64,000 nt of DNA from Sipunculus nudus (taxonomy: Eukaryota > Annelida > Sipuncula > Golfingiida > Sipunculidae). Positions 44,254 to 54,000 of the stretch are shown in pieces (within the stretch, counting starts at the first letter, position 1; each line of letters begins with the position of its first letter). The stretch lies in the NCBI GenBank assembly GCA_026874595.1, contig CM049310.1, positions 9,116,001-9,180,000 of the forward strand, in the 5' to 3' direction. Below the pieces are notes generated by a model. It was not told where the DNA came from and made no database searches. It was given only the letters and a program-made list of their open reading frames with translations. The translations under genes and the position numbers were made by a program.

Positions 44254-44909
44254 CTTAAACAATGATCAAGAAGTGATTGCAATGAATATTATATTCATAC
44301 ACACATAATTAGCATTATTATTTGCCAATAGGTTCAGCATTAGCATGTGATTATTAGGAGTTTCTTCTGTGACTACAGTAGTTTACTGGCTCATATATTA
44401 ACCAGACTATGAGTCCATGACTATGATAAAAGTTTTGGCAGATACCATGAAGCATCTATTATGTTTATCTACCTATGGTAATTCCATCTACCTACCAAGA
44501 TATTAATTGCAATTGAATGAATAACCTCTCAGAGTGTAGGCTTTTGGCCTCCTCAAAGGAGGTCTGTGCAATAACATATAATAAGGAAGTAATTTTTAGG
44601 ACAAAGATCTAGATTAGAAATGATAACTAGGTGGATTCTAATAGCAGTCGTTAAATATTGCTACTGGTCAGATATTATTTTATGAGTGAAACTGACTAAA
44701 CATTGACTCACTTAAAAAATTGTTTTACTTGAGATATAATGATTAATTTCATTTTTATCATGTATATAGTTTACAGATAGATTACTTTAATATAATGAAA
44801 GTACAATAAACATTACAAATTAACCAGTATTGAAATGGTTGAGAAGAGTATGGTTGTTTTATCCATAAGTTCAAAAACTTTCAGGAGATCCAGTAGTTGG
44901 CTCAAATAC

Positions 44910-45805
44910 CTTTTTAAGGTGTCCCAATTTCACCACGTTTCCAGGCTTTTCAAACCTCTGGAGCCCATTGAGAGTTTCACCAGAAGCCACAACCCCCAGA
45001 GACTTGACAGCAGAAGCAATTTTATCGAAGAGGTCAGGTTTTATAACCAAAAAGAAGGGCTTGGTTATATTGAAGTCTGTGGTGATCTTTTGCGCAATCA
45101 GAGCGAGTTTCAGCCTGCCGAGAAGGCGCAGTCTACTTCGAATTTCTGAAGCTCGAGCTCTTCCCAGCTTGGTGTACCATGCTGAGCCCAATAACTTTAG
45201 GGAATAATCATTTCTAATCGCTCGTGCCACATCTCCCTCCTGCAGGGTGTTGAGAACATATACTTGGAAGTTTTGGTCACAATCCTCGCTTCCTGTCCAG
45301 GACTCTGGACGCACTCCGGCACCATACAGTAGCAATTCACAGTCCCTTGTAAATGTCCTTTCTTCCTTTCTCTCATCCGGACTATTTGGTAATAAATTGG
45401 CTCTTTGCTCGCAAGTTTTTGCATGCCTCCAAATTTCTTTTTTTACGTAGAATCCGAGACAGTAACGACATGGAAGATAATCTGTGTGAAAAATTTTTCC
45501 ATCCTCTGCTGGTCTTCTGGAGACCAGTAATGTTCCCTTTTTGTCCTTTAGAACATTCATGTTGTATTCAAAGTCACCTTGTTTTTCAAGCTTATGCAAA
45601 ACCTTGTCACGAAGGGACTTGATTTTGTAGTATAACTCCCCTTTCACTTTTGGTAGTTCTGGCAACTTTGCTATTTCCTGTTCATTTGTATGCTGTTGCA
45701 ACAAGTGTCTCGAAATCTTCTTTTGAAGATTGTGGCAGAACACACAGTAATGTTGTTTCAAACCTTCTTTCAGTGTTTGATCCACTAGGATTGGTGATTT
45801 CTGCG
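44910..45805 (-). CDS. Zinc-finger-family gene, exon 4 (zinc-finger core)
   Basis: An open frame of about 300 codons follows a good acceptor (CCATTTTCAG). It has a first zinc motif C-x2-C...H-x4-H (YCVFCHNLQKKISRHLLQQH), a second C-x2-C...H-x4-C (CRYCLGFYVKKEIWRHAKTC), then a helical domain (VLNTLQEGDVARAIRNDYSL, RLRLLGRLKLAL, KPDLFDKIASAVKSLG). The family recurs as uncharacterised proteins in invertebrate genomes, often in many copies; I recall its C-terminus resembling a tyrosine-recombinase fold, but that part is not in this exon. A donor (AAAAAG before GTATTT) lies at 44910. Without splicing the frame stops at 44871. Confidence 0.65.
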
Positions 45806-46016
45806 CTGAAAATGGTATAATAGATCAAATGGTTGACTGTAATTAAAACAAAAATGAAGAGCCACTCAACTGAAAATATGAAGAAACAAAAAATTGCTAC
45901 AAACTAGTCAGTCGTAGAAATTATTTGTTAAGTGTCACAATTGATATTAATGAGGACTGAAGAAAAGGCAGAAAGTTGTATTTCAGTGAGTGGGGTAGGT
46001 ACAATTTGATTCTTAC

Positions 46017-46092
46017 GTATTTCAATGCCTTCTGTTTGTTCTGTGACGGTTGCCTCTGTCTGCTGTATGATTTGTTTGTCTCTTCTTTGGAA
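46017..46092 (-). CDS. Zinc-finger-family gene, exon 3 (candidate)
   Basis: Bounded by a good acceptor (GATTTTCCACAG) and donor (GTAAGAAT). In the frame that fits exon 4 (ending in phase 1) it encodes FQRRDKQIIQQTEATVTEQT. The start phase does not match exon 2 as drawn, so another exon or a sequence error may lie between. Confidence 0.4.
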
Positions 46093-46415
46093 CTGTGGAA
46101 AATCAACATTATTACCATATTACAACATCTTGCCCAGGTTATCGTCATCTGTGATAAACACAATCATCTATAAAGCTAAAGTTCCTTGAACCACATTTAT
46201 ATCCAACCCACAAACAAAGATAATTTTTTTTTATTTTTTGTTCACTGCTTGGAGCCATAGGTTAACCTGTCGAACAGTGATTTTTTAATATCTTCAGAAT
46301 TTGTTCATATCATACTTGTTTTTCAGCTCAATGCATTGTTGCTGCAAAAGTATCTTAAAGTTTTAAATTTAAGAACGCTTGTTCGCACTTTTGTGATAGT
46401 GTGTGTTCTAATTAC

Positions 46416-46476
46416 CCTGGAGATGTTAGGCATAGGAAAAAGTCACTGTCTGCATCATCGTCAGCGCTGGCTTCAA
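46416..46476 (-). CDS. Zinc-finger-family gene, exon 2 (candidate)
   Basis: A strong acceptor (TTTTGTCTGTTGCAG) and a GTAATT donor bound 61 bp that is open in one frame only. It encodes the acidic stretch EASADDDADSDFFLCLTSP, and the other two frames contain stops. Its start phase (1) matches the end of the repeat exon. Acidic linkers before the zinc fingers are also seen in the paralogue (63.8 kb). Confidence 0.45.
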
Positions 46477-46832
46477 CTGCAACAGACAAAATGTTTTCAA
46501 CACTATGGTAATCAGTTCTGCATGTTCTGTAAAACTAATGTAGAGGGAGTTCCTGGACTAAGGATACCTTGTGGTACAGGAATATTTCAACTATTCCTGT
46601 TCAAAACATATGTGAGGAACGGCTGCTCTTTAGCAAGTCATGAAGGATATGCTACAGTCAGAAACTTTTTTCACGATATCAGTGTCATGAATACTGTAAT
46701 GGTGTAGATACTTGTAAATAATACTGGCATTCTAAAAAGATCATGTGCTTAATAAATAGTTTACTTTAGATTAAATAACCTTTGTCAAAAAAGAACATTC
46801 AATACTTTTGAAATTTATGATAAACATTTCAC

Positions 46833-48224
46833 CTGCATCACAGTTGACTGGTCCTTGCAAATCTACAACAATCTGTGGAGTAACATCATGAGGCAGATCG
46901 TTACTTGCCAGGTTGTCTGGGTTGACTTGTACGAGTGAAGGAGTGGATGACCTGTCAATCTGGATGCTGCACTCTGTTACCATTGGCGTTGAGGTCCCAA
47001 CATCATAAGGCAGATCATTACTGGCCAAGTTGTCTGGGTTGATTTGTACGAGTGAAGGAGTGGATGACCTGTCAATCTGGAGGCTGCACTCTGTTACCAT
47101 TGGCATTGAGGTCCCAACATCATGAGGCACATCGTTACTGGCCAAGTTGTCTGGGTTGATTTGTACGAGTGAAGGAGTGGATGACTTGTCTATCTGGATG
47201 CTGCACTCTGTTACCATTGGGGTTGAGGTCCCAACATCATAAGGCAGATCATTACTGGCCAAGTTGCCTGGGTTGATTTGTACGAGTGAAGGGGTGGAAG
47301 ACCTGTCAATCTGGATGCTGCACTCTGTTACCATTGGCGTTGAGGTCCCAACATCATGAGGCAGATGATTACTGGCCAAGTTGTCTGGGTTGATTTGTAC
47401 GAGTGAAGGAGTGGATGACCTGTCAATCTGGATGCTGCACTCTGTTACCATTGGCGTTGAGGTCCCAACATCATGAGGCACATCGTTACTGGCTAAGTTG
47501 TCTGGGTTGATTTGTACAAGTGAAGGAGTGGATGACTTGTCCAACTGGATGCTGCACTCTGTTACCATTGGTGTTGAGGTCCCAACATCATGATGCAGAC
47601 CATTACTGGCCAAGTTGTCTGGGTTGATTTGTACGAGTGAAGGAGTGGAAGCCTGTCAGTCTGGATGCTGCATGTGTATACATCTTGGATAGTTGATGGT
47701 CCCAACATCATGAGGCAGATCATTACTGGCCAAGTTGTCTGGGTTGATTTGTACGAGTGAAGGAGTGGATGACCTGTCAATCTGGATGCTGCACTCTGTT
47801 ACCATTGGCGTTGAGGTCCCAACATCATGAGGCACATCGTTACTGGCTAAGTTGTCTGGGTTGATTTGTACGAGTGAAGGAGTGGATGACTTGTCTATCT
47901 GGATGCTGCACTCTGTTACCATTGGCGTTGAGGTCCCAACATCATGAGGCACATCGTTACTGGCCAAGTTGTCTGGGTTGATTTGTACGAGTGAAGGAGT
48001 GGATGACTTGTCTATCTGGATGCTGCACTCTGTTACCATTGGCGTTGAGGTCCCAACATCATGAGGCACATCGTTACTGTCCAAGTTGTCTGGGTTGACA
48101 TGTAGGAGTGAAGGAGTGGATGACCTGTCAATCTGGACTTTGGGTTCCACGTGTACTCCCATTGGGGGTGTGATCCCAACATCATGAGGCAGATCGCTAC
48201 TGGCCAAGTTGTCTTGTTTGTGTG
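46833..48224 (-). CDS. Exon encoding eleven 39-residue repeats, with one internal stop
   Basis: An acceptor (TTTCTCTCACAG) at 48225 and a donor (GATGCAG before GTGAAATG) at 46833 bound 1392 bp, exactly 464 codons, with phase 1 at both ends. It encodes eleven tandem units of about 39 residues (core STPSLVQINPDNLASND, then TPMVTECSIQID). The first unit is divergent. The fifth is disturbed by two compensating indels that create a TGA near 47653; the frame before and after is the same. Units are very similar at the DNA level, so expansion is recent. The repeats look disordered and of unknown function. The exon probably belongs to the zinc-finger gene downstream. Confidence 0.6.
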
Positions 48225-49222
48225 CTGTGAGAGAAAAAAAATAGGACCAGAGGCCCTGTTAGCTCACCGGTATTGCACCAAATTTTGCCACACACAGGAA
48301 ATTGGATGCAACAGGTAATAAAATGGTCAATGAACATGATGAAAGGAGAAATATTTTGATATATTAAAAATTTAAAAATCCTTTTTACTTAAAAAAATAT
48401 GAACAATCTTTGTAGACACTCTCCCACTGAAGCCACACACCAAATTTGAAAGGAACCCGAGTGGTAGTTTCAGAGATCTTTGAAAATCCTCACAAATGCC
48501 AAGTAAATGGATAAAGTTCACATTTCAAAAATTCATAAGAAATTAAAAAATTACAAAATTTTTGAAAACCGTGAAAAAACTTGGTAAACATTGTCTCCAG
48601 GTAGCTCCATACCACATTTAAAAGAAACCCGACTGGCAGCTACGGAGATCTTTGAAAATTGGACAAAGTTCATATTTCAAAAAGTCATAAAAATCAAAAA
48701 AATTTTTAAATCATGAACAATCTTGGCAGGCATTGTCCCATGGAAGCTTCACAACAAATTTGAAAGGAATCTGACTAGAAACTTCATAGAATATCTTTGA
48801 AAACTGACACAAATGATCAGTAAATAGATGTAGTTCAAATTTCAAAATTTCACAAAAAATTCAAAAATCAAGATTTTTGAAAACCATGAACAGTCTTGGT
48901 AGACATTGTCCCAGTGAAGCCCTGTACCAAATTTTAAAGTAATCCGACTGGTAGTTTCAGAGAAGATCTTTGAAAACTGCTCCTCATGCTACATATAGGG
49001 AAAATTTCAGCATTTCCAAAATTCATATAAAATTAAAAAATCAAAATTTTTTAAAAACGTGAACAAACTTGATAAACATTGTCTCCAGGAAGCTCTGTAC
49101 CAAATTTGAAAGGAATCCGACCAGTAGTTTTGGAGGGAAGATCTTTGAAAAAATTGCTAACAACGAAGATGAAGACAACGCCAGACACTGCCCCATAACA
49201 ATAGCTCAAGGGCTATCGTTGG

Positions 49223-49381
49223 TGTTGCGCGTCACATGTCAAGCAAACCACGCCATTTTGGAACTATGTTTTATTATATTACTGCGCGGTCATATCACTC
49301 ATACATGTACAAGTCATTGGTTGTTGCTGCCATCTGGTGGCGACATCATTAACTATTGTGACATTATTCTGATATGCAACA
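49223..49381 (-). repeat. Gypsy-3 3' LTR
   Basis: 159 bp, about 99% identical to 53826-53984. This is unusually short for a Gypsy LTR. Confidence 0.92.
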
Positions 49382-49624
49382 TCTCCTTTTTTTTTTTTTT
49401 TTTTTAAAGAAAAGTAACATTATCATGTGTTCAGTGATTTTCACAAAGTCAATAAGTGATGAGTTCTTTTGTTGTTGTTGTATCACTAATTTCACGAAAT
49501 AAATATTTTAAAAGTTTAAATAAAACAGAGTTCAAATAACTGTCCTTTCAATTTTGTGTGCTCACGTGCTTGTGTGTGTGCTTGTGTGTATACTAATGTA
49601 ATCTTAGCTATGCAAAATAAGAAA

Positions 49625-51522
49625 TTAATCATCTCTGTATCGAAGTGGTTTCTTTATGAGTCTCCCACTGCTTGTTTTAAAATTTTCACTCTTTAGCACA
49701 TTGTTTTGTTGTTTATCAGAGTCCTTACTTGTTTGTGGTGCTACAGTTTCATTTTGCATTCTTTCTGCTTGTAGTGTCACAGTGTCTCTGTTTCCTGTTG
49801 ACTGTGTGTCCTCCGAGTATTCACTAATATTATCAAATGATGGTTCACTAATCATCACATCTGATTTTTTAATGAAACGTCTGTTTCTGTTATACATGCG
49901 GCCCCTTTTGTCTCTAATGGTGTATGCTCTGGATTTGTTGAGTTTCTTCCATATTGTGCCGCTTTTAAATGGTTCCTTCGGATCAAGAGATTTTCTAAAT
50001 ATAACTGTATCTCCCTCTTGCAGGTCTGTCAAGTCTTTAGCAGTTCTGTTGTAGCGCACTTGTGATTGGACTTGTCGGTTCTTTAGTTCTTTTCTAGCAG
50101 TAATCTAAACTTCTGGATCAAGTAATTTTTCATGTGTAGGTACAGTTGTATGAAGCACTTATTCATTAGTAGCTGGGCAGGTGATCCTATATTTGCACTT
50201 AGTGGGGTGTTTCTATATTCTAATAAACCCAAAAATGGATCTGATCCAGTCTCCTCTGATTTTAACAACATTCTTTTGGCTGTTTTCACGGCCCTTTCCG
50301 TTTGTCCATTGCTCTGAGGGTACTCAGGACTTGTGGTATATATATGCTCAAAATTCCAATTTGTGGCAAACTGCTTGTAAGCCATAGAGGTGTATTGTGG
50401 ACCATTATCACTAATAACAGTCTTTGGTATTCCAAATCTAGCAAAAATTGACTTTGTTGCCTCTATTATTGTGGTGGCACATGTGTCTTTTTATTTGTAT
50501 ATTTCAAAGAATTTGGAGTAATAATCACATAGAATTATGTACTCACCGTCCTTGTAGTGAAACAAATCTGTCCCAATTTTCTCCCATGCTCTGTTTGGTA
50601 CATCATGTGGTTTCATGGTTCTTTTTGATTTGCATCTGAGAATTTCTGGCAAGCTTGACAGTTTTTCACCATGTTTTTCGATGTGTTTTGTTATGCCTGG
50701 CCAGTATACAGTTTCCTTAGCTCTTCTCTTTGTTCTCTCTATGCCCCAGTGTCCTGAATGGAGTTTGTTCAGTATTTGTTTTCTCATGTTATCTGGTATG
50801 ATAATTCTGTCTCCTTTCAGTATCATTCCTTTGTAAACTGTAAGCTCTTCTCTGAAGTTGAAATAGTCTTGTATGTCTTGAGGTACCTTAGATTTCTCAT
50901 CTGGCCATCCATTTTCTATGACATTTCTCAGCATCTGTAGTTTTGTGTCTTTCTCAGTTTCTTTACTCACTTCACTTTGTTTGTTCTGTGTCATTGCAAT
51001 GTTTCTGGTTATCATGTGGATGTGACATTCTATATCTTCATCAAGTTTATTTGCATTCTGTTCATTCTGTGGGGGATATGCTCTGCTTAGCATATCAGCC
51101 ACATAAAGTTCCTTTCCTGGCTTGTATTTCAGATCTATAGTGTACTTTTGTAGTCTGATTAACATTCTCTGAAGGCGCGGTGGTGCATTCGCTAGTTTCT
51201 TTTTGAATATTATCTCAAGTGGTTTGTGATCATTTTCTACATGGACAATTTTCCCATACACATATTGATGGAATCTTTCACATGCATATAGTACTGCCAA
51301 ACACTCCTTTTCTATCTGTGCATATCTCTGTTCACATTCATTCAGTGCACGACTTGCAAATGCCACTGGTTGTCCCTCCTGGAGTAATACAGCACCAAGT
51401 CCACTTTGGCTTGCATCAGTTGAGATTGTTACATCTTTGTTTACATCAAAATATCTCACTAATGGTTTGTCTGCCAACAACGCTTTGATTTTCTCAAATG
51501 AATCTTGCTGTGCTTTCTGCAA
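49625..51522 (-). pseudogene. Gypsy-3 RNase H and integrase
   Basis: RNase H (STDASQSGLGAVLLQEGQ, YAQIEKECLAVLYACERF, NDHKPLE) is followed by the integrase zinc domain (LHSGHWGIERTKRRAK) and the D-D-E core. The core has Asp in GTDLFHYKDGEYI, SDNGPQY and Glu in SNGQTERAVK. One TAA at 50488-50490 interrupts the core with the same frame on both sides. The C-terminal 145 codons (50059-49625), with LQEGDTVIFRKSLDPKEPFK, are in a different frame after about 50080. Confidence 0.85.
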
Positions 51523-52581
51523 AGGGTTCAGTCAGTTCAGATACATTTGGTATGAATTTACCAAGCCAATTTATCATGCCTAGTAGGCGTTGTACTGCTG
51601 CTTTGTCTTCTGGCACTGGCATGTGTTGTATAGCATGTATTTTCTCTGGGTCTGGAAGTAGCCCTTTCTTTGATACTGTGTGCCCTAAATATGTAGTTTC
51701 TGTTGTTTTGATCTTGCATTTCTCTCTTTTCAGCTTGATGTTTTCTTTTTGGCATTTTCGTAGAACTTGTTCCAGTCGCTTGTTATGTTCTTGTTCTGTT
51801 TTTCCATAAACTAAAATATCATCAACGTAATTCAGAACTCCATCTGTGTTTTCAAAGATCTGACTGATTTTTCTCTGGAACACTTCTTGCGCTGACGTTA
51901 TGCCGAACGGCAAACGCAGGAATTTATACCGTCCAAACGGTGTGTTGAAAGTTGTAAGGTTGGCACTGTCCTCTGTGAGTTTTACATGCCAATAGCCTGC
52001 TGAGCAGTCAAGAGTTGAGAAGTACTTGGCACCTGCCAGTTTGGCTTGTATATCCTCAATGGTTGGTATTTGAAAGTGCTCTCTTTTGATGTAGTTGTTT
52101 AAATCTCGGGGGTCGAGACATATTCGTAGCGAGCCATTTTTCTTTTCTACCATTACAATAGAGTTGACCCAGTCGGTCGGATGTTCACTTTCTGGATTAT
52201 TTTTGCTTTTTCCATATTGTCCAGACATTTTTTAACATGAGGTCTCATTGTTTCTGCAATTCTCCTTGCTGGATGTACTATCGGTTTAGCGTCAGTTTGT
52301 AGCTGTATATTATAATTGCCCGACAGCTCTCCTATTTCGTCAAATACCTCCGCATATTTTTTCAGTATCTGATTTGTGTCCTTGTCAACAGACTCTACTC
52401 TTTTCACCAAGTTCATGTTTAGCAGTGCTTTTAAACCCAAGATGGGCGTTGACTTAACATCAACAATGTGAAAGTCTAACTCATTTGTTATATCTTTGTA
52501 CTGGACTGGTAGCACAACAACGCCAATTGTTTTCAGATTTTGTTTATTGTACGTGTGTAGCTGGACACTGCTTTTTGTCAT
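51494..52581 (-). pseudogene. Gypsy-3 reverse transcriptase
   Basis: Two overlapping frames (52581-52153 and 52228-51494) cover the linker and the polymerase. Markers are IVMVEKKNGSLRICLDPRDL, YFSTLDCSAGYWHVKL, FLRLPFGITSAQEVFQ and the catalytic LNYVDDILVYG, all intact. The shift between the frames is at an A-run near 52195. The next shift, at a CCC near 51525, leads into RNase H. Confidence 0.85.
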
Positions 52582-52879
52582 GGTACCTTTTTATTGGTTC
52601 CCCTATTTTCTTGTACAATTTCACTGGAATGATGTTAGCTTGTGCTCCCGAATCAAGTTTGAACTGTATTTTCTTGTTACAGTCTTTTATTTGTAATGTC
52701 TGATACCATTCTTGTTCATTAGTAGATACAGCATCTAATTTGACCACTTTTTCTGTGCAGAAGACTGACTCTATTAAAATTGCACTGTCCTCACTATCTG
52801 TTGTACGGTCATCTTCAGATATGTTTTTTACATAGTGCACTTTTCCCCTTCCTCTTTTCGGTCTGCTTCGGTCATGCAT
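52544..52879 (-). pseudogene. Gypsy-3 protease
   Basis: Contains FKLDSGAQANIIPVKLY, the aspartic-protease active site. The frame breaks in an A-run near 52575 and the protein continues in the frame 52581-52153. Confidence 0.8.
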
Positions 52880-52924
52880 GCGTGTTCTACAGCATACAGC
52901 AAAGTGATTGGGTTAATACATTTT

Positions 52925-53620
52925 TTACACAGCTTTCCGAATGCTGGACATTTTTTGCTTGTGTGTTTTGTTCCACATTTTGGACACTGAAAGACAGTTT
53001 CTTTTTTTGTTTGCTACATGTCTTTGACTGACATATTTTTCTGACCTTTTCACTGTGTTTATATTACATGGCAAGGCTTCAGCACCTGATATTGTTTTGA
53101 TGTGAGACTGTGACATTTCTTCCGATTTTGCTATGTCAATTGCTTTGTTCAGGGTAAACTTTCTTTCTCTAAACAGTCTTTCTCTTACTGTATCTGATTT
53201 TATGCCAATAACAATATGATCTTTCAAAATGTCATCCTTCAGTTCACCATAATCACAGGTTTTAATCAAAGTCCTAAGATCAGTAAGAAACGAGTCAAAC
53301 GTCTCACCTTCACGCTGCACTCTAGTGCCAAATTTGTACCTTTCGACTGTAATGTTCTCCTGATTAACAAAAAATTCTTCAAATTTTCGTAGCACTGTCT
53401 CAATTTTGTATCTCTCATCTACCGGTATGTCGAAACTATCGTATATTTCCGTTGCTTCTGGTCCCGCAAGACTCAGTAAGATAGCACTTTGTTGCTTTTC
53501 AGTTTTTTTGTCAAGTTCAATACTCATGGAGTATAGTTCATAAGATCTCTTAAACCGTTTCCAGTTTTCCGTTTTATTGGAGGACAGATCTAATTGTTTA
53601 GGTTTCGGACATTCGGCCAT
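52925..53620 (-). pseudogene. Gypsy-3 Gag
   Basis: Starts at ATG 53620, 188 bases past the primer site. It is a 230-codon frame with the capsid features NWKRFKRSYELYSMSIELD, VQREGETFDSFLTDLRTL and IVIGIKSDTVRERLFRE. The zinc knuckle (CPKCGTKHTSKKC) lies in another frame after a shift in the A-run at about 53003-53009, so the assembled Gag loses its knuckle and ends in an unrelated tail. Confidence 0.8.
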
Positions 53621-53807
53621 TTTGTCTTTCCTTTTTTAACAATATGGCGGCCTACCTGACACGACGTCTGCTTTTTTTTTCGATCGGCTGACCTTTTTCT
53701 GACAGCGACGGTAATCCTATATTGTGTGGCCCTTTAGGTTCACAGTTCTTTAATTGTCCTTTGTGTCACTTGACTATTGCCTGTACCTTGTTTAAATACA
53801 GTTTTTC

Positions 53808-53825
53808 ATCCCTTTTCTGACACCA
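53808..53825 (-). other. Gypsy-3 primer-binding site (tRNA-Leu type)
   Basis: The minus strand reads TGGTGTCAGAAAAGGGAT directly after the LTR. The 3' end of eukaryotic tRNA-Leu (CCACTTCTGACACCA, from memory) pairs with most of it. Confidence 0.65.
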
Positions 53826-53984
53826 TGTTGCGCGTCACATGTCAAGCAAACCACGCCATTTTGGAACTATGTTTTATTATATTACTGCGTGGTCATATCA
53901 CTCATACATGTACAAGTCATCGGTTGTTGCTGCCATCTGGTGGCGACATCATTAACTATTGTGACATTATTCTGATATGCAACA
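53826..53984 (-). repeat. Gypsy-3 5' LTR
   Basis: 159 bp, partner of 49223-49381; directly followed on the minus strand by the primer site. Confidence 0.92.
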
Positions 53985-54000
53985 GTGGGGGAGTTAAAAA

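Larger units (their letters stand above)
49223..53984 (-). mobile_element. Ty3/Gypsy LTR retrotransposon (Gypsy-3), nearly complete and young
   Basis: Two 159-bp LTRs (TG...CA) differ at about two positions. The flanking 5-mers GTTGG and GTGGG are a target duplication with one change. On the minus strand the order is 5' LTR, tRNA-Leu-type primer site with no spacer, gag, protease, reverse transcriptase, RNase H, integrase, a long A-run plus GGAGA as polypurine tract (49382-49404), and 3' LTR. Total length is 4762 bp. All domains are present but broken by several one-base shifts and one stop. Confidence 0.93.
48241..53997 (+). mobile_element. Helitron-like element (family H-II), split by Gypsy-3
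   Basis: Begins TAGGACCAGAGGCCCTGTTA, just outside the repeat exon's splice acceptor, and runs as four or five diverged units of about 180 bp (shared words ACATTGTCCCAGTGAAGC, CAAATTTGAAAGGAA, CTGGTAGTTTCAGAGA). Its 3' end would be a hairpin pairing TAGCTC with GAGTTA, then AAAAA; the loop is opened by the Gypsy-3 insertion. The left part ends at 49222 and the last 13 bases are at 53985-53997. No protein is encoded. Confidence 0.6.

Noticed and set aside
44096-44308. 70-codon plus-strand frame
   Set aside because: Antisense of exon 5 of the zinc-finger gene, which aligns with a paralogue and has splice sites.
46336-46707. 123-codon plus-strand frame with a hydrophobic start
   Set aside because: The minus strand has a better exon here (strong acceptor and donor, acidic linker in phase with the repeat exon); no plus-strand domain is recognised.
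47562-47780. Minus-strand frame overlapping the repeat exon in another phase
   Set aside because: It reads the repeat out of frame; it only marks the local double indel.
50083-53031. Many Cys/Phe-rich plus-strand frames (LLFVLSMPQCP etc.)
   Set aside because: Antisense shadows of the Gypsy-3 pol genes.
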